Assembly: GCA_017460365.1 (NCBI GenBank)
Contig: JAFUBE010000634.1
Span: 1-36,054 of the forward strand
Source of the DNA: Eggerthellaceae bacterium
GTDB lineage: Bacteria > Actinomycetota > Coriobacteriia > Coriobacteriales > Eggerthellaceae
Length of the DNA stretch: 36,054 nucleotides
Reading direction: 5' to 3'
Part shown: positions 13,977 through 21,706 of the stretch, piece after piece
How positions within the stretch are numbered: the stretch's first letter is position 1
Layout: every line of letters starts with the position of its first letter
Program-made: the position numbers and the translations under genes
Notes under the pieces: model-generated
Database searches by the model: none
What the model was told of the DNA's origin: nothing
The model's input: the letters and a program-made list of their open reading frames with translations, nothing else

Positions 13977-14660
13977 ATGAGCAATTTCGCATCTTCCCAA
14001 CCCGTCATCCTCAAGGGCCTGCGGGCGGCATGGCTCGACATCTTCAAGCCCGGCGAGGGCATGAACGGCGGCGCGCCGAAGTTCAAGTTCACCGGCCTGA
14101 TGGAACCCGAAAGCGAAGCGCTGAAGATCGGCAAGGCAGCAATGCTGGAAGCCGCCACCAAGCTCTGGGGTCCCGCGAACGCCGCCAACATGATCCGCTC
14201 CATGGCTGCCAACAGCCGTGCGATCCGTGACGGCAACGACAAGATGAGCGACGACGGCACCGTGCGCCCCGAGTACGAGAACATGTTCTTCATCTCGGCC
14301 AGCAACAAGGCTGACAAGAAGCCCCAGGTGGTCACGCAGAAGAAGCACAACGGCAAGTTCGTGCAGATCACAGAAGCCGGTCGCGGCCTGGTGGATGGCA
14401 TGGACGTGACCGACCAGCTCGGCTACGAGGTCAAGGTGCCATATCGTGGCTGCTACGTGAACGCCAAGGTGGAATTTGTGGCCGGCAAGTCCTTCAAGGG
14501 CAGCGACGGTCAGATCATCCCCAACCAGGTGTTCGCCCGCATCATCGCCATCCAGTTCGTGAAGGACGGCGAGGCATTCGGTAGCGGCCCGACCAGCGCT
14601 GAAGGCTTCGGCGAAGAAGAAGTCGAGACCGCCGGTCAAGGCGCCAGCGACCTGTTCTAA
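13977..14660 (+). CDS. DUF2815 single-stranded DNA-binding protein
   Basis: A 227-residue protein of the DUF2815 type (T7 gp2.5-like fold, known for the family). It starts with SQPVILKGLRAAWLDIFKP and has NMFFISASNKADKKPQVV and the strand set YEVKVPYRGCYVNAKVEFVAG typical of the OB fold. It ends in a Gly/Glu-rich acidic tail finishing in ASDLF. The tail would interact with other replication proteins, as in bacterial SSB and gp2.5. It follows the exonuclease after 25 bases and is followed by a strong terminator. The leader contains CTGAAAGCGCAGAC. Confidence 0.85.
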   Translation: MSNFASSQPVILKGLRAAWLDIFKPGEGMNGGAPKFKFTGLMEPESEALKIGKAAMLEAATKLWGPANAANMIRSMAANSRAIRDGNDKMSDDGTVRPEYENMFFISASNKADKKPQVVTQKKHNGKFVQITEAGRGLVDGMDVTDQLGYEVKVPYRGCYVNAKVEFVAGKSFKGSDGQIIPNQVFARIIAIQFVKDGEAFGSGPTSAEGFGEEEVETAGQGASDLF

Positions 14661-14664
14661 ACCC

Positions 14665-14685
14665 ACGGGGCTTCGGCCCCGTTTT
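14665..14685 (+). terminator. Intrinsic terminator with UUCG loop
   Basis: ACGGGGC (14665-14671), a TTCG loop and GCCCCGT (14676-14682) are followed by TTT. The hairpin is strong and its U-tract short. It sits inside the rightward operon after the ssDNA-binding gene, so it should lower expression of polymerase and later genes relative to the ssDNA-binding protein. Confidence 0.8.
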
Positions 14686-14698
14686 CTGAAAGACTGAA

Positions 14699-14899
14699 AT
14701 GACCCTGAAAATCAAAATCGAAGTGCCTACCGACGGTGGGCCGTACGAAGCCCAAGTCGCCGAGAGCAATGGCAACCCCGCTCACGTGCTTGCACCCGGC
14801 GAGGCCGTCGAACTGTACGTGCACAGCGGCAATACCATCACCGTGACCGAGCTGCCCGCGGGCACCAAGGCCGCGATGAGCGCGCAAGAGCCGAAGTAA
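14699..14899 (+). CDS. Small beta-rich protein of unknown function
   Basis: A 66-residue, strand-rich protein (LKIKIEVPTDGGPYEAQVAE, then AVELYVHSGNTITVTELPAG). Its ATG follows the leader CTGAAAGACTGAA directly after the terminator. Small proteins of this kind follow DUF2815 genes in other Burkholderiales phages, without known role. No signal peptide or metal site is seen. Confidence 0.65.
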   Translation: MTLKIKIEVPTDGGPYEAQVAESNGNPAHVLAPGEAVELYVHSGNTITVTELPAGTKAAMSAQEPK

Positions 14900-15124
14900 A
14901 CCCTTCGCAGAGGGGCGCTTGCCGCCCTTCTCCAAAGGGATACACAACGGGGCCTCCGCCTCCTTTCGCTGGGCTGACCACCCGGTAACTCGCCCCTTAT
15001 GGCTAACACCAGGTGCCCGTGGACGTTTTACACCTAGTGCATGCGCAAACCGCTGGAGGCCGGCAACGACACAAGCGGGAATTTGGGGAACGGTCATTGA
15101 ACTTTGAAATTTAGAAAGAACTGA
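14900..15124. other. 225-bp non-coding stretch before the polymerase gene
   Basis: No frame here looks protein-like. A GC-rich hairpin (AGGGGCG with CGCCCTT, about 14912-14930) is followed by no U-tract. The site ATGCGCAAAC near 15040 resembles the TTGCGC operators elsewhere. The polymerase ATG is preceded by TTGAAATTTAGAAAGAACTGA. The stretch could hold a promoter or a small RNA; I see no tRNA. Confidence 0.6.
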
Positions 15125-17230
15125 ATGCAGCGACTGTGGCTTGATAGGGAGACGTGGTGCGAGATCGACCTGAAAGAAGTCGGCACCTACCGCTACGCGG
15201 AAACCGCCGAGGACCTGCTGGTCTCCTACGCGATTGACGACGGCCCGGTCAAGGTCTGGGACTGCACCTGCGAGCCGCTGCCCGACGATCTGCGCCATGC
15301 GATGGCCGAAGCCCCCGAAGTCATCGCGCACAACGCTGCGTTCGATAAGGCCATCCACAACGGCCCACGGCAGGCCCACCTCCCCCGCATCGAGTTGACC
15401 CGCTGGCGCTGCAGCATGGCTCAGGCGCTGTCCCACGCGCTGCCCGCCAGCCTCGGTGACCTGTGCACGGTGCTCAAGGTGCCCGAGGACCAGGCCAAGA
15501 ACAAGGAGGGCAAGAAGCTCATCCAGTTGTTCACCCGCCCCCAGCCAGCCAACCGCAAGGTGCAGCGCGCCACGCGGCTCACACACCCCGCCGAGTGGGA
15601 GCGCTTCAAGGTCTACGCGGCCGACGACATCACCGCCATGCGCGAGTGCGTGCGCCGCACGCCCACCTGGAATTGGGACGCCTCGGCCATTGCAGAGTGG
15701 CACTGCGACCAACGGATCAACGAGCGTGGGTTCCAGGTGGACCAGGAGTTGACACGCGCCGGTGCACGGGCGGCCATCGTAGAGAAGGAGCGCATCGGCG
15801 TGCGGTTCCGCGAGCTGACGCGCGGCGTGGTGGACCGGCCGAGCCAGCGCGACCAATTCAAGGCATTCGTGCTCAATGAGTTCGGTGTGGAATTGGAGGA
15901 CACGACCAAGGACACCTTCACCCAGATGCTGAAGGCGCGCGAAAAGATCGACCCACGTCTTGCCGAGCTGATGGAGCTGTCCATGGCGTCGAACAAGACC
16001 AGCACGGCCAAGTACGCCGCACTGGACCCCGCCGTGGCGGCCGACGGACGCTTCCGTGGGGGCCTGCAGTTCGCAGGGGCCAGCCGCACCCGCCGCTGGG
16101 CTGGTCGTATGTTCCAACCCCAGAATCTGCCCAGCCGTGGCCTCCCCAAGCCCACCGCAGTCGAGCAGTACATCGAGTGCCTGAAGGCCGGGGCACACGA
16201 CCTGATGTTCGACAACCTCATGTTGTTCGGTGCGGCGGCCCTGCGCGGTTGCGTGATCGCCCCTCCCGGCAAGAAGCTGGTGGTGGCGGACTTGTCCAAC
16301 ATCGAGGGCCGCATGCTCGCGTGGGTGGCCGGGGAAGAATGGAAGCTGCAGGCGTTCCGGGAGTACGACGCTGGCCGTGGGCCCGATTTATATAAGGTTA
16401 CCGCCTCCATCATCACCGGCGTGCCGGCCATGGAGGTGCCCAAGTACATCCGCGACTCGCTAGGGAAAGTTTCAGACCTCGCCAGCGGGTACATGGGCGG
16501 TGTGTCTGGCTACCAGAAGTTCGCGGCGGCCTACAACGTCCGCATGGCCGACTACTGGGGCACTCTGCAGGAACAGGTGTCCCCCGCGCTGATCGCCAAA
16601 GCTCACGAAAACCTGAACAAGTGGGGCCGCCCGCAATTGGAGTCGCTGGAGATCAGCGAAACCGAATGGCTCGCCAGCGAGGCGTGCAAACTCGCCTGGC
16701 GCGCTCGCCACCCTGCCACCAAAGCCTTCTGGTACGACCTGCAGAACGCGGCCAAGAGCGCCCTCCGGAACTGGGGCGTGGTGTTTCCTGTTGGCAAGTA
16801 CATCAAGGTGCGCTGCGTGTCCCACAAGGGTCAGCGCTGGATGGTCGTGCGGCTGCCCAGCGGGCGGCTTATCACCTACTTCCACCCGCACCTGTTGGAC
16901 GACGGAACCATCGCCTACTTCGGCGAGGCAGCCGAGGAAGGCAAGACCACGCGGCAGTGGGTGAAGGTGTTCACACATGGAGGCAAGATGACCGGCAACG
17001 TCTGCCAAACCACCTCGCGCGACATCCTGGCGCCAGCGCTGCAAGTGGCCGAGGACAAGGGATACCTGCCCGTCCTCAGCGTGCACGACGAAGGCTTGAC
17101 CGAAGTGCCCGACACCCCTGAATACGACGCAGACGGCCTCGTGGCGATCCTGTCCACGAACCCCGACTGGGCCCCGGGCCTGCCGCTCTCGGCCGCCGGG
17201 TTTGAAACCACTCGCTACTACAAGGGCTGA
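15125..17230 (+). CDS. Family-A DNA polymerase with 3'-5' exonuclease domain
   Basis: A 701-residue phage replicase. Exonuclease motifs: D-x-E at residues 7-9, AHNAAFD at 68-74, and YAADD near 164-168. Polymerase motif A is VVADLSNIEGR, with the catalytic Asp at 389. The motif B region is GKVSDLASGYMGG near 447-459, with Lys and Tyr. Motif C is VHDEGL, with His654-Asp655-Glu656. It would copy the phage genome using primers from the primase-helicase of the left operon. The C-terminus shows no DLF tip. The terminator upstream and the 225-bp leader suggest separate control from the ssDNA-binding gene. Confidence 0.95.
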   Translation: MQRLWLDRETWCEIDLKEVGTYRYAETAEDLLVSYAIDDGPVKVWDCTCEPLPDDLRHAMAEAPEVIAHNAAFDKAIHNGPRQAHLPRIELTRWRCSMAQALSHALPASLGDLCTVLKVPEDQAKNKEGKKLIQLFTRPQPANRKVQRATRLTHPAEWERFKVYAADDITAMRECVRRTPTWNWDASAIAEWHCDQRINERGFQVDQELTRAGARAAIVEKERIGVRFRELTRGVVDRPSQRDQFKAFVLNEFGVELEDTTKDTFTQMLKAREKIDPRLAELMELSMASNKTSTAKYAALDPAVAADGRFRGGLQFAGASRTRRWAGRMFQPQNLPSRGLPKPTAVEQYIECLKAGAHDLMFDNLMLFGAAALRGCVIAPPGKKLVVADLSNIEGRMLAWVAGEEWKLQAFREYDAGRGPDLYKVTASIITGVPAMEVPKYIRDSLGKVSDLASGYMGGVSGYQKFAAAYNVRMADYWGTLQEQVSPALIAKAHENLNKWGRPQLESLEISETEWLASEACKLAWRARHPATKAFWYDLQNAAKSALRNWGVVFPVGKYIKVRCVSHKGQRWMVVRLPSGRLITYFHPHLLDDGTIAYFGEAAEEGKTTRQWVKVFTHGGKMTGNVCQTTSRDILAPALQVAEDKGYLPVLSVHDEGLTEVPDTPEYDADGLVAILSTNPDWAPGLPLSAAGFETTRYYKG

Positions 17231-17231
17231 T

Positions 17232-17792
17232 ATGACCACCCAATTTTTCGATCTCATGATTGATACAGAGACTGCGGGCCTCCCGCCCACCGGAGCGCTG
17301 ATGTCCATCGGCGCAGTGTTCTTCGATATGAAGACGCAGACCCTGGGCCCCACGTTCCTGCGCACCGTGCACCTGGCGACCAGCGTGCGCGATGGTGGCA
17401 CCATCGACCCGTCCGCGTTCCTGTGGTGGCTGGGGCAGAGCGATGAGGCTCGCCACGGCGTGCGCTTCAACGGGCAGGACATCCGCAAGGTGCTGCAGGA
17501 CTTCAGCGACTGGATCAAAGAGACCTGCCGCCACGAGGACGTGCGCCCATGGGGCAACTCGAATGCGTTCGATCTGACCATCGTCGGCGGGGCCTACAAG
17601 CGCGCCGACATCAAGACGCCTTGGTACTGGACAAATGAAAGAGATTTTCGGACCGTGCGCAACATGTACTCGGCCATCGAGTACAACCCCGCCGACAAGG
17701 GCACCGGCGCGCACAACGCGCTGGCCGACGCGCAGTTCCAGGTCGAGCACCTGTTCAAAATCGCCAACCTCAACAAGAAAGCCCCTGCATGA
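17232..17792 (+). CDS. DnaQ-like 3'-5' exonuclease (Rv2179c-like)
   Basis: A 186-residue exonuclease of the DEDD group. Motif I is Asp11-x-Glu13 (LMIDTETAG), motif II is Asp114 (NSNAFDLTI), and motif III is HNALADA with His151 and Asp156, the DEDDh form. The short length and the WWLGQSDEAR segment match the Rv2179c-like/ExoVIII-associated exoribonuclease group, which can degrade RNA or single-stranded DNA. It follows the polymerase after one base and overlaps the VRR-NUC gene by four, so it belongs to the replication or repair set. Confidence 0.88.
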   Translation: MTTQFFDLMIDTETAGLPPTGALMSIGAVFFDMKTQTLGPTFLRTVHLATSVRDGGTIDPSAFLWWLGQSDEARHGVRFNGQDIRKVLQDFSDWIKETCRHEDVRPWGNSNAFDLTIVGGAYKRADIKTPWYWTNERDFRTVRNMYSAIEYNPADKGTGAHNALADAQFQVEHLFKIANLNKKAPA

Positions 17793-18064
17793 CCCGCGAG
17801 TCCACCATCGAGCGCGCCGACAAAGAGGCCACCACCGCCCTCGGCGGCCTGAGCCTCAAGTTCGTGTCGCCCGGCCGCGCCAACGTGCCCGACCGCATCA
17901 AGCTGTTCCCGGTGCCACCGGAGCACCAGGAGATCGTCGCCCGCTACTTCCGCTTTGCGGAGTACAAGGCGCCCAACAAGAAGCCCCGGCCCGGCCAAGT
18001 GCGCGAGCACGACCGCCTGCGTGCCATGGGCTTCGCCGTAGACGTGATCGACCAAGCACCATGA
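17789..18064 (+). CDS. VRR-NUC domain nuclease
   Basis: A 91-residue minimal VRR-NUC protein of the PD-(D/E)xK superfamily. NVPDRIKLF holds the first Asp (35), FAEYKAP holds Glu58 and Lys60, and GQVREHDRLRAMGF holds Gln70 and the closing helix. Small phage VRR-NUC proteins act as structure-specific nucleases on branched DNA such as Holliday junctions or flaps. It lies between the DnaQ-like exonuclease and a winged-helix gene and probably resolves replication or recombination intermediates (family-based). Confidence 0.9.
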   Translation: MTRESTIERADKEATTALGGLSLKFVSPGRANVPDRIKLFPVPPEHQEIVARYFRFAEYKAPNKKPRPGQVREHDRLRAMGFAVDVIDQAP

Positions 18065-18270
18065 GAAACGAAACCATCAACAAAGCGCTGGCCCACCTGC
18101 CCGCCACCCGCGCCGAACTGGCCGAGCGGCTGGGGGTCAAAGAGGCGCAGGCCCGCTCCATCGCCAAGAACCTCATCGACAACCGCTACGCCGAGGAATG
18201 GGGTCAGGCGCCCACGGACAAGGGTGTGTGGACTGCCGTGCTGCACGCAACAGGAAAGGTGCCGGTATGA
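18061..18270 (+). CDS. Small winged-helix protein
   Basis: A 69-residue protein with a clear helix-turn-helix (TRAELAERLGVKEAQARSIA) followed by a strand pair (NRYAEEWGQAPTDKGVWTAV) that could form a wing. It overlaps the nuclease gene by ATGA. It is probably DNA-binding and distantly like the other winged-helix proteins of this phage; the target is unknown. Confidence 0.65.
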   Translation: MRNETINKALAHLPATRAELAERLGVKEAQARSIAKNLIDNRYAEEWGQAPTDKGVWTAVLHATGKVPV

Positions 18271-18452
18271 AGAACACCCACGGCGGTACGCGCCCTGGTA
18301 GCGGCCCCAAGACGAAACCCATCAACCTCGCCCGCGTGGCCGCCCTGCGCAAGCAGGGGCTCACCCAGGCGGAGATCGTCATCAGCATGGGCAGCACTCG
18401 CTGGGTGGTGGCGCAGGCGGTGAAGAAGATCAACTCTGAAAGCAAGCAATGA
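18267..18452 (+). CDS. Small helix-turn-helix protein with basic N-terminus
   Basis: This 61-residue protein begins with GGTRPGSGPKTKP, an AT-hook-like basic arm. A helix-turn-helix follows (LRKQGLTQAEIVISMGSTRW, then VVAQAVKKI). It is coupled to both neighbours by 4-base overlaps. It is the middle one of three consecutive DNA-binding proteins. Confidence 0.65.
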   Translation: MKNTHGGTRPGSGPKTKPINLARVAALRKQGLTQAEIVISMGSTRWVVAQAVKKINSESKQ

Positions 18453-18793
18453 AGCAAGTGAAAGTGGGAGCCCTGACCTACGCGCAGTTGATCCTGCACA
18501 TGCTGGAGGGCGTTCACGACTGCCGCACCCTGGCCGAGTTGACGGGCCTACACTACGTCACCGTCCTGCAGTACACCCGCGAACTCCACGCCGCCAAGGC
18601 CGCGCACATCTGCGCATGGGACAAAGACGGACGCGGCCGGGACTCCATCAAGATTTACAAGATCGGCCCAGGGCGCGACGCCAAGCGGCAACGTAAGACG
18701 GACGCCGAACGGGCGCGAACCTACCGCAGCAAGGCCCAGCATCTGGACATGGTGCAGCGCCTGGCGGGCAGCACTGTTTCCTCAACCAACTGA
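18449..18793 (+). CDS. Winged-helix protein with an I(C/T)AW core
   Basis: This 114-residue protein has a helix-turn-helix (CRTLAELTGLHYVTVLQYTR) and then HICAWDKDGRGRDS at 53-66. The strand IKIYKIGPGRDAKRQ and a long basic tail follow (KTDAERARTYRSKAQ). The HICAW position and the D-x-RGR wing match the proteins at 9704-10042 and, more loosely, 6791-7180. Third of three DNA-binding proteins in a row; likely a transcription or replication regulator (inference). Confidence 0.7.
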   Translation: MKQVKVGALTYAQLILHMLEGVHDCRTLAELTGLHYVTVLQYTRELHAAKAAHICAWDKDGRGRDSIKIYKIGPGRDAKRQRKTDAERARTYRSKAQHLDMVQRLAGSTVSSTN

Positions 18794-18802
18794 AAGACCG
18801 AA

Positions 18803-19213
18803 ATGACAATTCCCCGCATCAAACAGTGGTTCCAACTTGCCGTACCGGAGCCCACCGACAAAAACCGCGCCGTACAGCTCGGTTGCCACGCGGAAGAGTT
18901 CGCCGAGATGCTGACGGCATTGGGCTTCCAAAACACCTCGGCGAACGTCGAACTGTGGGCCAATTACATGAAGAGCGAGTTCCCGGGCGTGATGCAACCA
19001 GACCGCACCGAACTGCTTGACGCCATCTGCGACCAGATCGTCACCGCCGTCGGCGTGGCCCACATGTTCGGGCTGGACATCGAGGGCGCGCTGGCCGAGG
19101 TCACACGGAGCAACTATTCGAAATTCGTTGACGGCAAGCCGGTGTTCGATGCCAACGGCAAGATTGCCAAGCCACAGTCGTACATCAAGCCTGACCTCAC
19201 GCCTTTCCTGTGA
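18803..19213 (+). CDS. MazG/HisE-like nucleotide pyrophosphohydrolase
   Basis: A 136-residue all-alpha NTP pyrophosphatase-like protein. HAEEFAEML (30-38) supplies the E-E-x2-E motif, and DRTELLDAICDQIVTAVG (67-84) the second acidic helix with Glu and Asp. The C-terminal SNYSKFVDGKP, then NGKIAKPQSYIKPDL, is the loop typical of the phage MazG-like group. Members hydrolyse (d)NTPs or related nucleotides, and in some phages lower ppGpp-linked signals. It precedes the helicase with a GTGA overlap and has the leader CTGAAAGACCGAA. Confidence 0.85.
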   Translation: MTIPRIKQWFQLAVPEPTDKNRAVQLGCHAEEFAEMLTALGFQNTSANVELWANYMKSEFPGVMQPDRTELLDAICDQIVTAVGVAHMFGLDIEGALAEVTRSNYSKFVDGKPVFDANGKIAKPQSYIKPDLTPFL

Positions 19214-20631
19214 CCCGCTACGCCCCTCGGGTTTATCAGCCCGCCATCACCAATCATATCCTGAACCACCCCCGCTGCTTCGTGGCGGCGTCCATGGGAA
19301 CCGGCAAAGGGCCGGCCACCCTGGAGGCCCTGTCCATGCTGTTGCTGCTCGGTGAGGTCAAGCGCGTGCTCGTGCTCGGCCCCAAGCGCGTGGCCGTCAG
19401 CACGTGGCCCGGTGAGATCGAGAAGTTCAAAGCCAGCTTCGGGCACATGAAGATCGCCGTGGCCGTCGGCGATGCCGATACGCGCCGCGCCGCCATTGGC
19501 TCCGACGCGGTGATCGTTACGGCAAATTACGACGTGCTGGAATGGCTGGTGGAGTACCACGGCGCCAACTGGTCGTTCGATTGCATCGTCTGTGACGAAA
19601 GCACGAAACTCAAGAGCCTGCGCGTCAGCATCCAGACGAGCAAGTCCGGCAAGAAGTTTCTCACCGGCCAAGGGGGCAAGCGCGCCAAAGCCCTGGCCCG
19701 CGTCGCGTTGACCCGCGCCACTCGGTTCATCTGCCTGTCTGGCACGCCCGCTCCGAATGGCCTGGAAGATTTGTGGGCGCAGTATTTTTTCTTGGATTCC
19801 GGCCGACGCCTCGGAACCAGTTTCACTGCCTTCAGCCACCGCTGGTTCCGCGCCCGCCCGGGAAGCGACCCGCAGAAGCAACAGATTGAACCGCTACCTT
19901 TTGCGGACGAACAAATTCGCGCAGCCATCAAAGACATCACCATCGCGCTGGAGGCGCGCGACTACTTTGACTTACCCGAACTCATCGAGAACGACATCAA
20001 GGTTGAGATGCCATCGGCCGCCATGAAGCTCTATAAAAAAATGGAGCAAGAAATGTTCGTGGAGCTGGAAGGCAAGCCCATCGAAGCCTTCAGCGCGGCA
20101 GCCCTCTCGCAGAAGGTTTTACAAATCGCTTCTGGCGCGCTCTACACCGACGCTGACGGCGCATGGTCGCTGGTGCACGACGCCAAGATCGAGGCGCTGC
20201 AGAGCGTGGTCGAAGAGGCAGCAGGCATGCCAGTGCTCTGTGCGTACCACTTCAAGAGCGACCTGGCGCGCATCTTGAAGGCGTTCCCCAAGGCTGTGCA
20301 CCTCGGCGCCGACCCGAAGATCATCGACCGCTGGAACGCGGGTGAGATTCAAATGCTCGTGGCCCACCCACAAAGCGCCGGCCACGGGTTGAGTCTCCAG
20401 CACGGAAGCAACATTCTGTGTTTCTTCTCCAGCAACTGGAGTCTTGAGGCCAGCGCGCAGATGGTCGAGCGCCTGGGCCCCACCCGCCAGGCGCAGAGCG
20501 GGTACAACCGCCCGGTGTACGTCCATCGGCTCATTGCGGCCGGAACGCTGGAAGAGGTTGTCGTGAAGCGCCTGCGCACAAAAGCCTCCATCCAAGACGC
20601 TCTCATGGAAGCCATGAAAATTTCCCGCTAA
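19210..20631 (+). CDS. SNF2-type DNA helicase/translocase with altered Walker A
   Basis: A 473-residue superfamily 2 protein starting at GTG 19210. The motif I region reads ASMGTGKG (27-34), with Gly where the family has Thr or Ser after the Lys. Motif II is CDEST (128-132), motif III is LSGTPAPN (176-183). Motif V is PQSAGHGLSLQ and motif VI is RLGPTRQAQ. Phage SNF2-like proteins in this gene order remodel forks or branched DNA. Whether the Gly at the Mg-binding position leaves ATPase activity is open. It closes the core replication block; a promoter for the accessory genes follows. Confidence 0.88.
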   Translation: MTRYAPRVYQPAITNHILNHPRCFVAASMGTGKGPATLEALSMLLLLGEVKRVLVLGPKRVAVSTWPGEIEKFKASFGHMKIAVAVGDADTRRAAIGSDAVIVTANYDVLEWLVEYHGANWSFDCIVCDESTKLKSLRVSIQTSKSGKKFLTGQGGKRAKALARVALTRATRFICLSGTPAPNGLEDLWAQYFFLDSGRRLGTSFTAFSHRWFRARPGSDPQKQQIEPLPFADEQIRAAIKDITIALEARDYFDLPELIENDIKVEMPSAAMKLYKKMEQEMFVELEGKPIEAFSAAALSQKVLQIASGALYTDADGAWSLVHDAKIEALQSVVEEAAGMPVLCAYHFKSDLARILKAFPKAVHLGADPKIIDRWNAGEIQMLVAHPQSAGHGLSLQHGSNILCFFSSNWSLEASAQMVERLGPTRQAQSGYNRPVYVHRLIAAGTLEEVVVKRLRTKASIQDALMEAMKISR

Positions 20632-20648
20632 AACCCCTCACAACCCCC

Positions 20649-20677
20649 TTGCGCAGTTTTTGCGCGTTTGCTAAACT
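20649..20677 (+). promoter_or_regulatory. Rightward promoter with TTGCGC sites
   Basis: TTGCGC (20649-20654), a 17-bp spacer and TAAACT (20672-20677) preceded by TGC form an extended -10 promoter for the gene at 20706. A second TTGCGC lies in the spacer at 20660-20665. The pair GCGCA/TGCGC can also form a small hairpin. Confidence 0.6.
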
Positions 20678-20705
20678 TCCTACCATCAACAACCGAAAGG
20701 CAATC

Positions 20706-21425
20706 ATGGTCGGAGTAAATGGCATTGAGATCAAGGTGGGGCAGGTGTGGCGCTGCCGAGATGGTAAAGAGCGCAAAGTCGTCAGCAACGACGGGCACGA
20801 CGATTGGCCGTGGGACCTCGAAAACGGCGACTCGGTGTCCGACACTGGCGCTGAGTTTTATGACGGAGAGAGCAACAGCGACCTGATCGAACTCGTCAAG
20901 GACGAGAACGGCTTCACGATCTGGCGCGGCGGTGAGCAGCCGGCGGAAACGCGCGGGAAGGTGGTCGAAGTTAGGATCGGCCGCTCGACCAAGCACGGTC
21001 CTGCCGACAGATATATGTGGAACCACTGCGGTAACGCAGACATCGCCGCCTACAAAGTGGCCGAGAAAGCCGCAGCCCCGCAGCCCTCCGACAGCGCCAC
21101 CCTCGCCGAAGAAACCCTGAGCGCCCTCGGCTGGACGTTCGACGGCCAAGCGTGGACGGAGCAGCCGAAGGCTGAATTGCCCATCGGTATGGTGCCCAAC
21201 GCGCTCGACGTGCAGGTCGGCGGCACCCACTACAAAGACTGCGCCATCCAACCCATCGAGTACATCCACGCCAACAAGCTCGGCTTCGCCGAAGGTAACG
21301 TGGTCAAGTACATCACGCGCCACCGCCAGAAGCACGGCGCCGACGACGTGCGCAAGGTCATTCACTACTGCCAGCTCCTGCTCGAACTGGAGTACGGCGC
21401 GGGCAAGACGGAAGGAGGTGTGTGA
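20706..21425 (+). CDS. DUF3310-domain protein with N-terminal small domain
   Basis: A 239-residue protein. The N-terminal part starts with a strand unit (IKVGQVWRCRDGKERKV) and contains EFYDGESNSDLIELV. The C-terminal part from about residue 170 is DUF3310: VGGTHYKDCAIQPIEYIHAN, then VVKYITRH and DVRKVIHYCQLLLELEYG. DUF3310 proteins are widespread in phages and are often annotated as nucleotide-kinase-like without proof. It starts a new promoter-driven gene block; an ACCGAAAGG leader precedes the ATG. Confidence 0.8.
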   Translation: MVGVNGIEIKVGQVWRCRDGKERKVVSNDGHDDWPWDLENGDSVSDTGAEFYDGESNSDLIELVKDENGFTIWRGGEQPAETRGKVVEVRIGRSTKHGPADRYMWNHCGNADIAAYKVAEKAAAPQPSDSATLAEETLSALGWTFDGQAWTEQPKAELPIGMVPNALDVQVGGTHYKDCAIQPIEYIHANKLGFAEGNVVKYITRHRQKHGADDVRKVIHYCQLLLELEYGAGKTEGGV

Positions 21426-21706
21426 TGGAACTCAACCGTGAGTGCTTACGGAAGGCGATGATGGCTTTCTATGACGCCCCGGGTAGTGCACATGACGGCG
21501 TAGCACCGGCCATCGAAGCCTACCTCGCCGAGATGTTCAAGCCCGGCCAGATTCAGATGCTCGAACCGCTCGAAGTGATCCCCCAGCGCGACTATCGCAA
21601 GGAACTTTGGATCGGCGTTCAACTGAAATTCGGCAGCTCCAAACACGCAGACGACGCCCTTGCGGACTTTGACATCCGATTCCACAAGGAGTCCACCCAT
21701 GGATGA
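21425..21706 (+). CDS. Small protein of unknown function
   Basis: A 93-residue protein starting at ATG 21425 (TGATG overlap). It has a helical front (NRECLRKAMMAFYDAPGSAH), then AIEAYLAEMFKPGQIQML, and a strand-rich end (WIGVQLKFGSSKHAD). Proteins beginning this way appear in many Burkholderiales and Pseudomonas phages without known function. Its end overlaps the next start by eight bases. Confidence 0.65.
   Translation: MELNRECLRKAMMAFYDAPGSAHDGVAPAIEAYLAEMFKPGQIQMLEPLEVIPQRDYRKELWIGVQLKFGSSKHADDALADFDIRFHKESTHG

Noticed and set aside
14900-15124. tRNA gene in the non-coding stretch
   Set aside because: No T-loop motif or cloverleaf arms could be formed; only one GC-rich hairpin is present.
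16472-17581. Long minus-strand frame opposite the DNA polymerase and DnaQ-like genes
   Set aside because: It is a shadow of well-recognised plus-strand enzymes, with no protein-like motifs.
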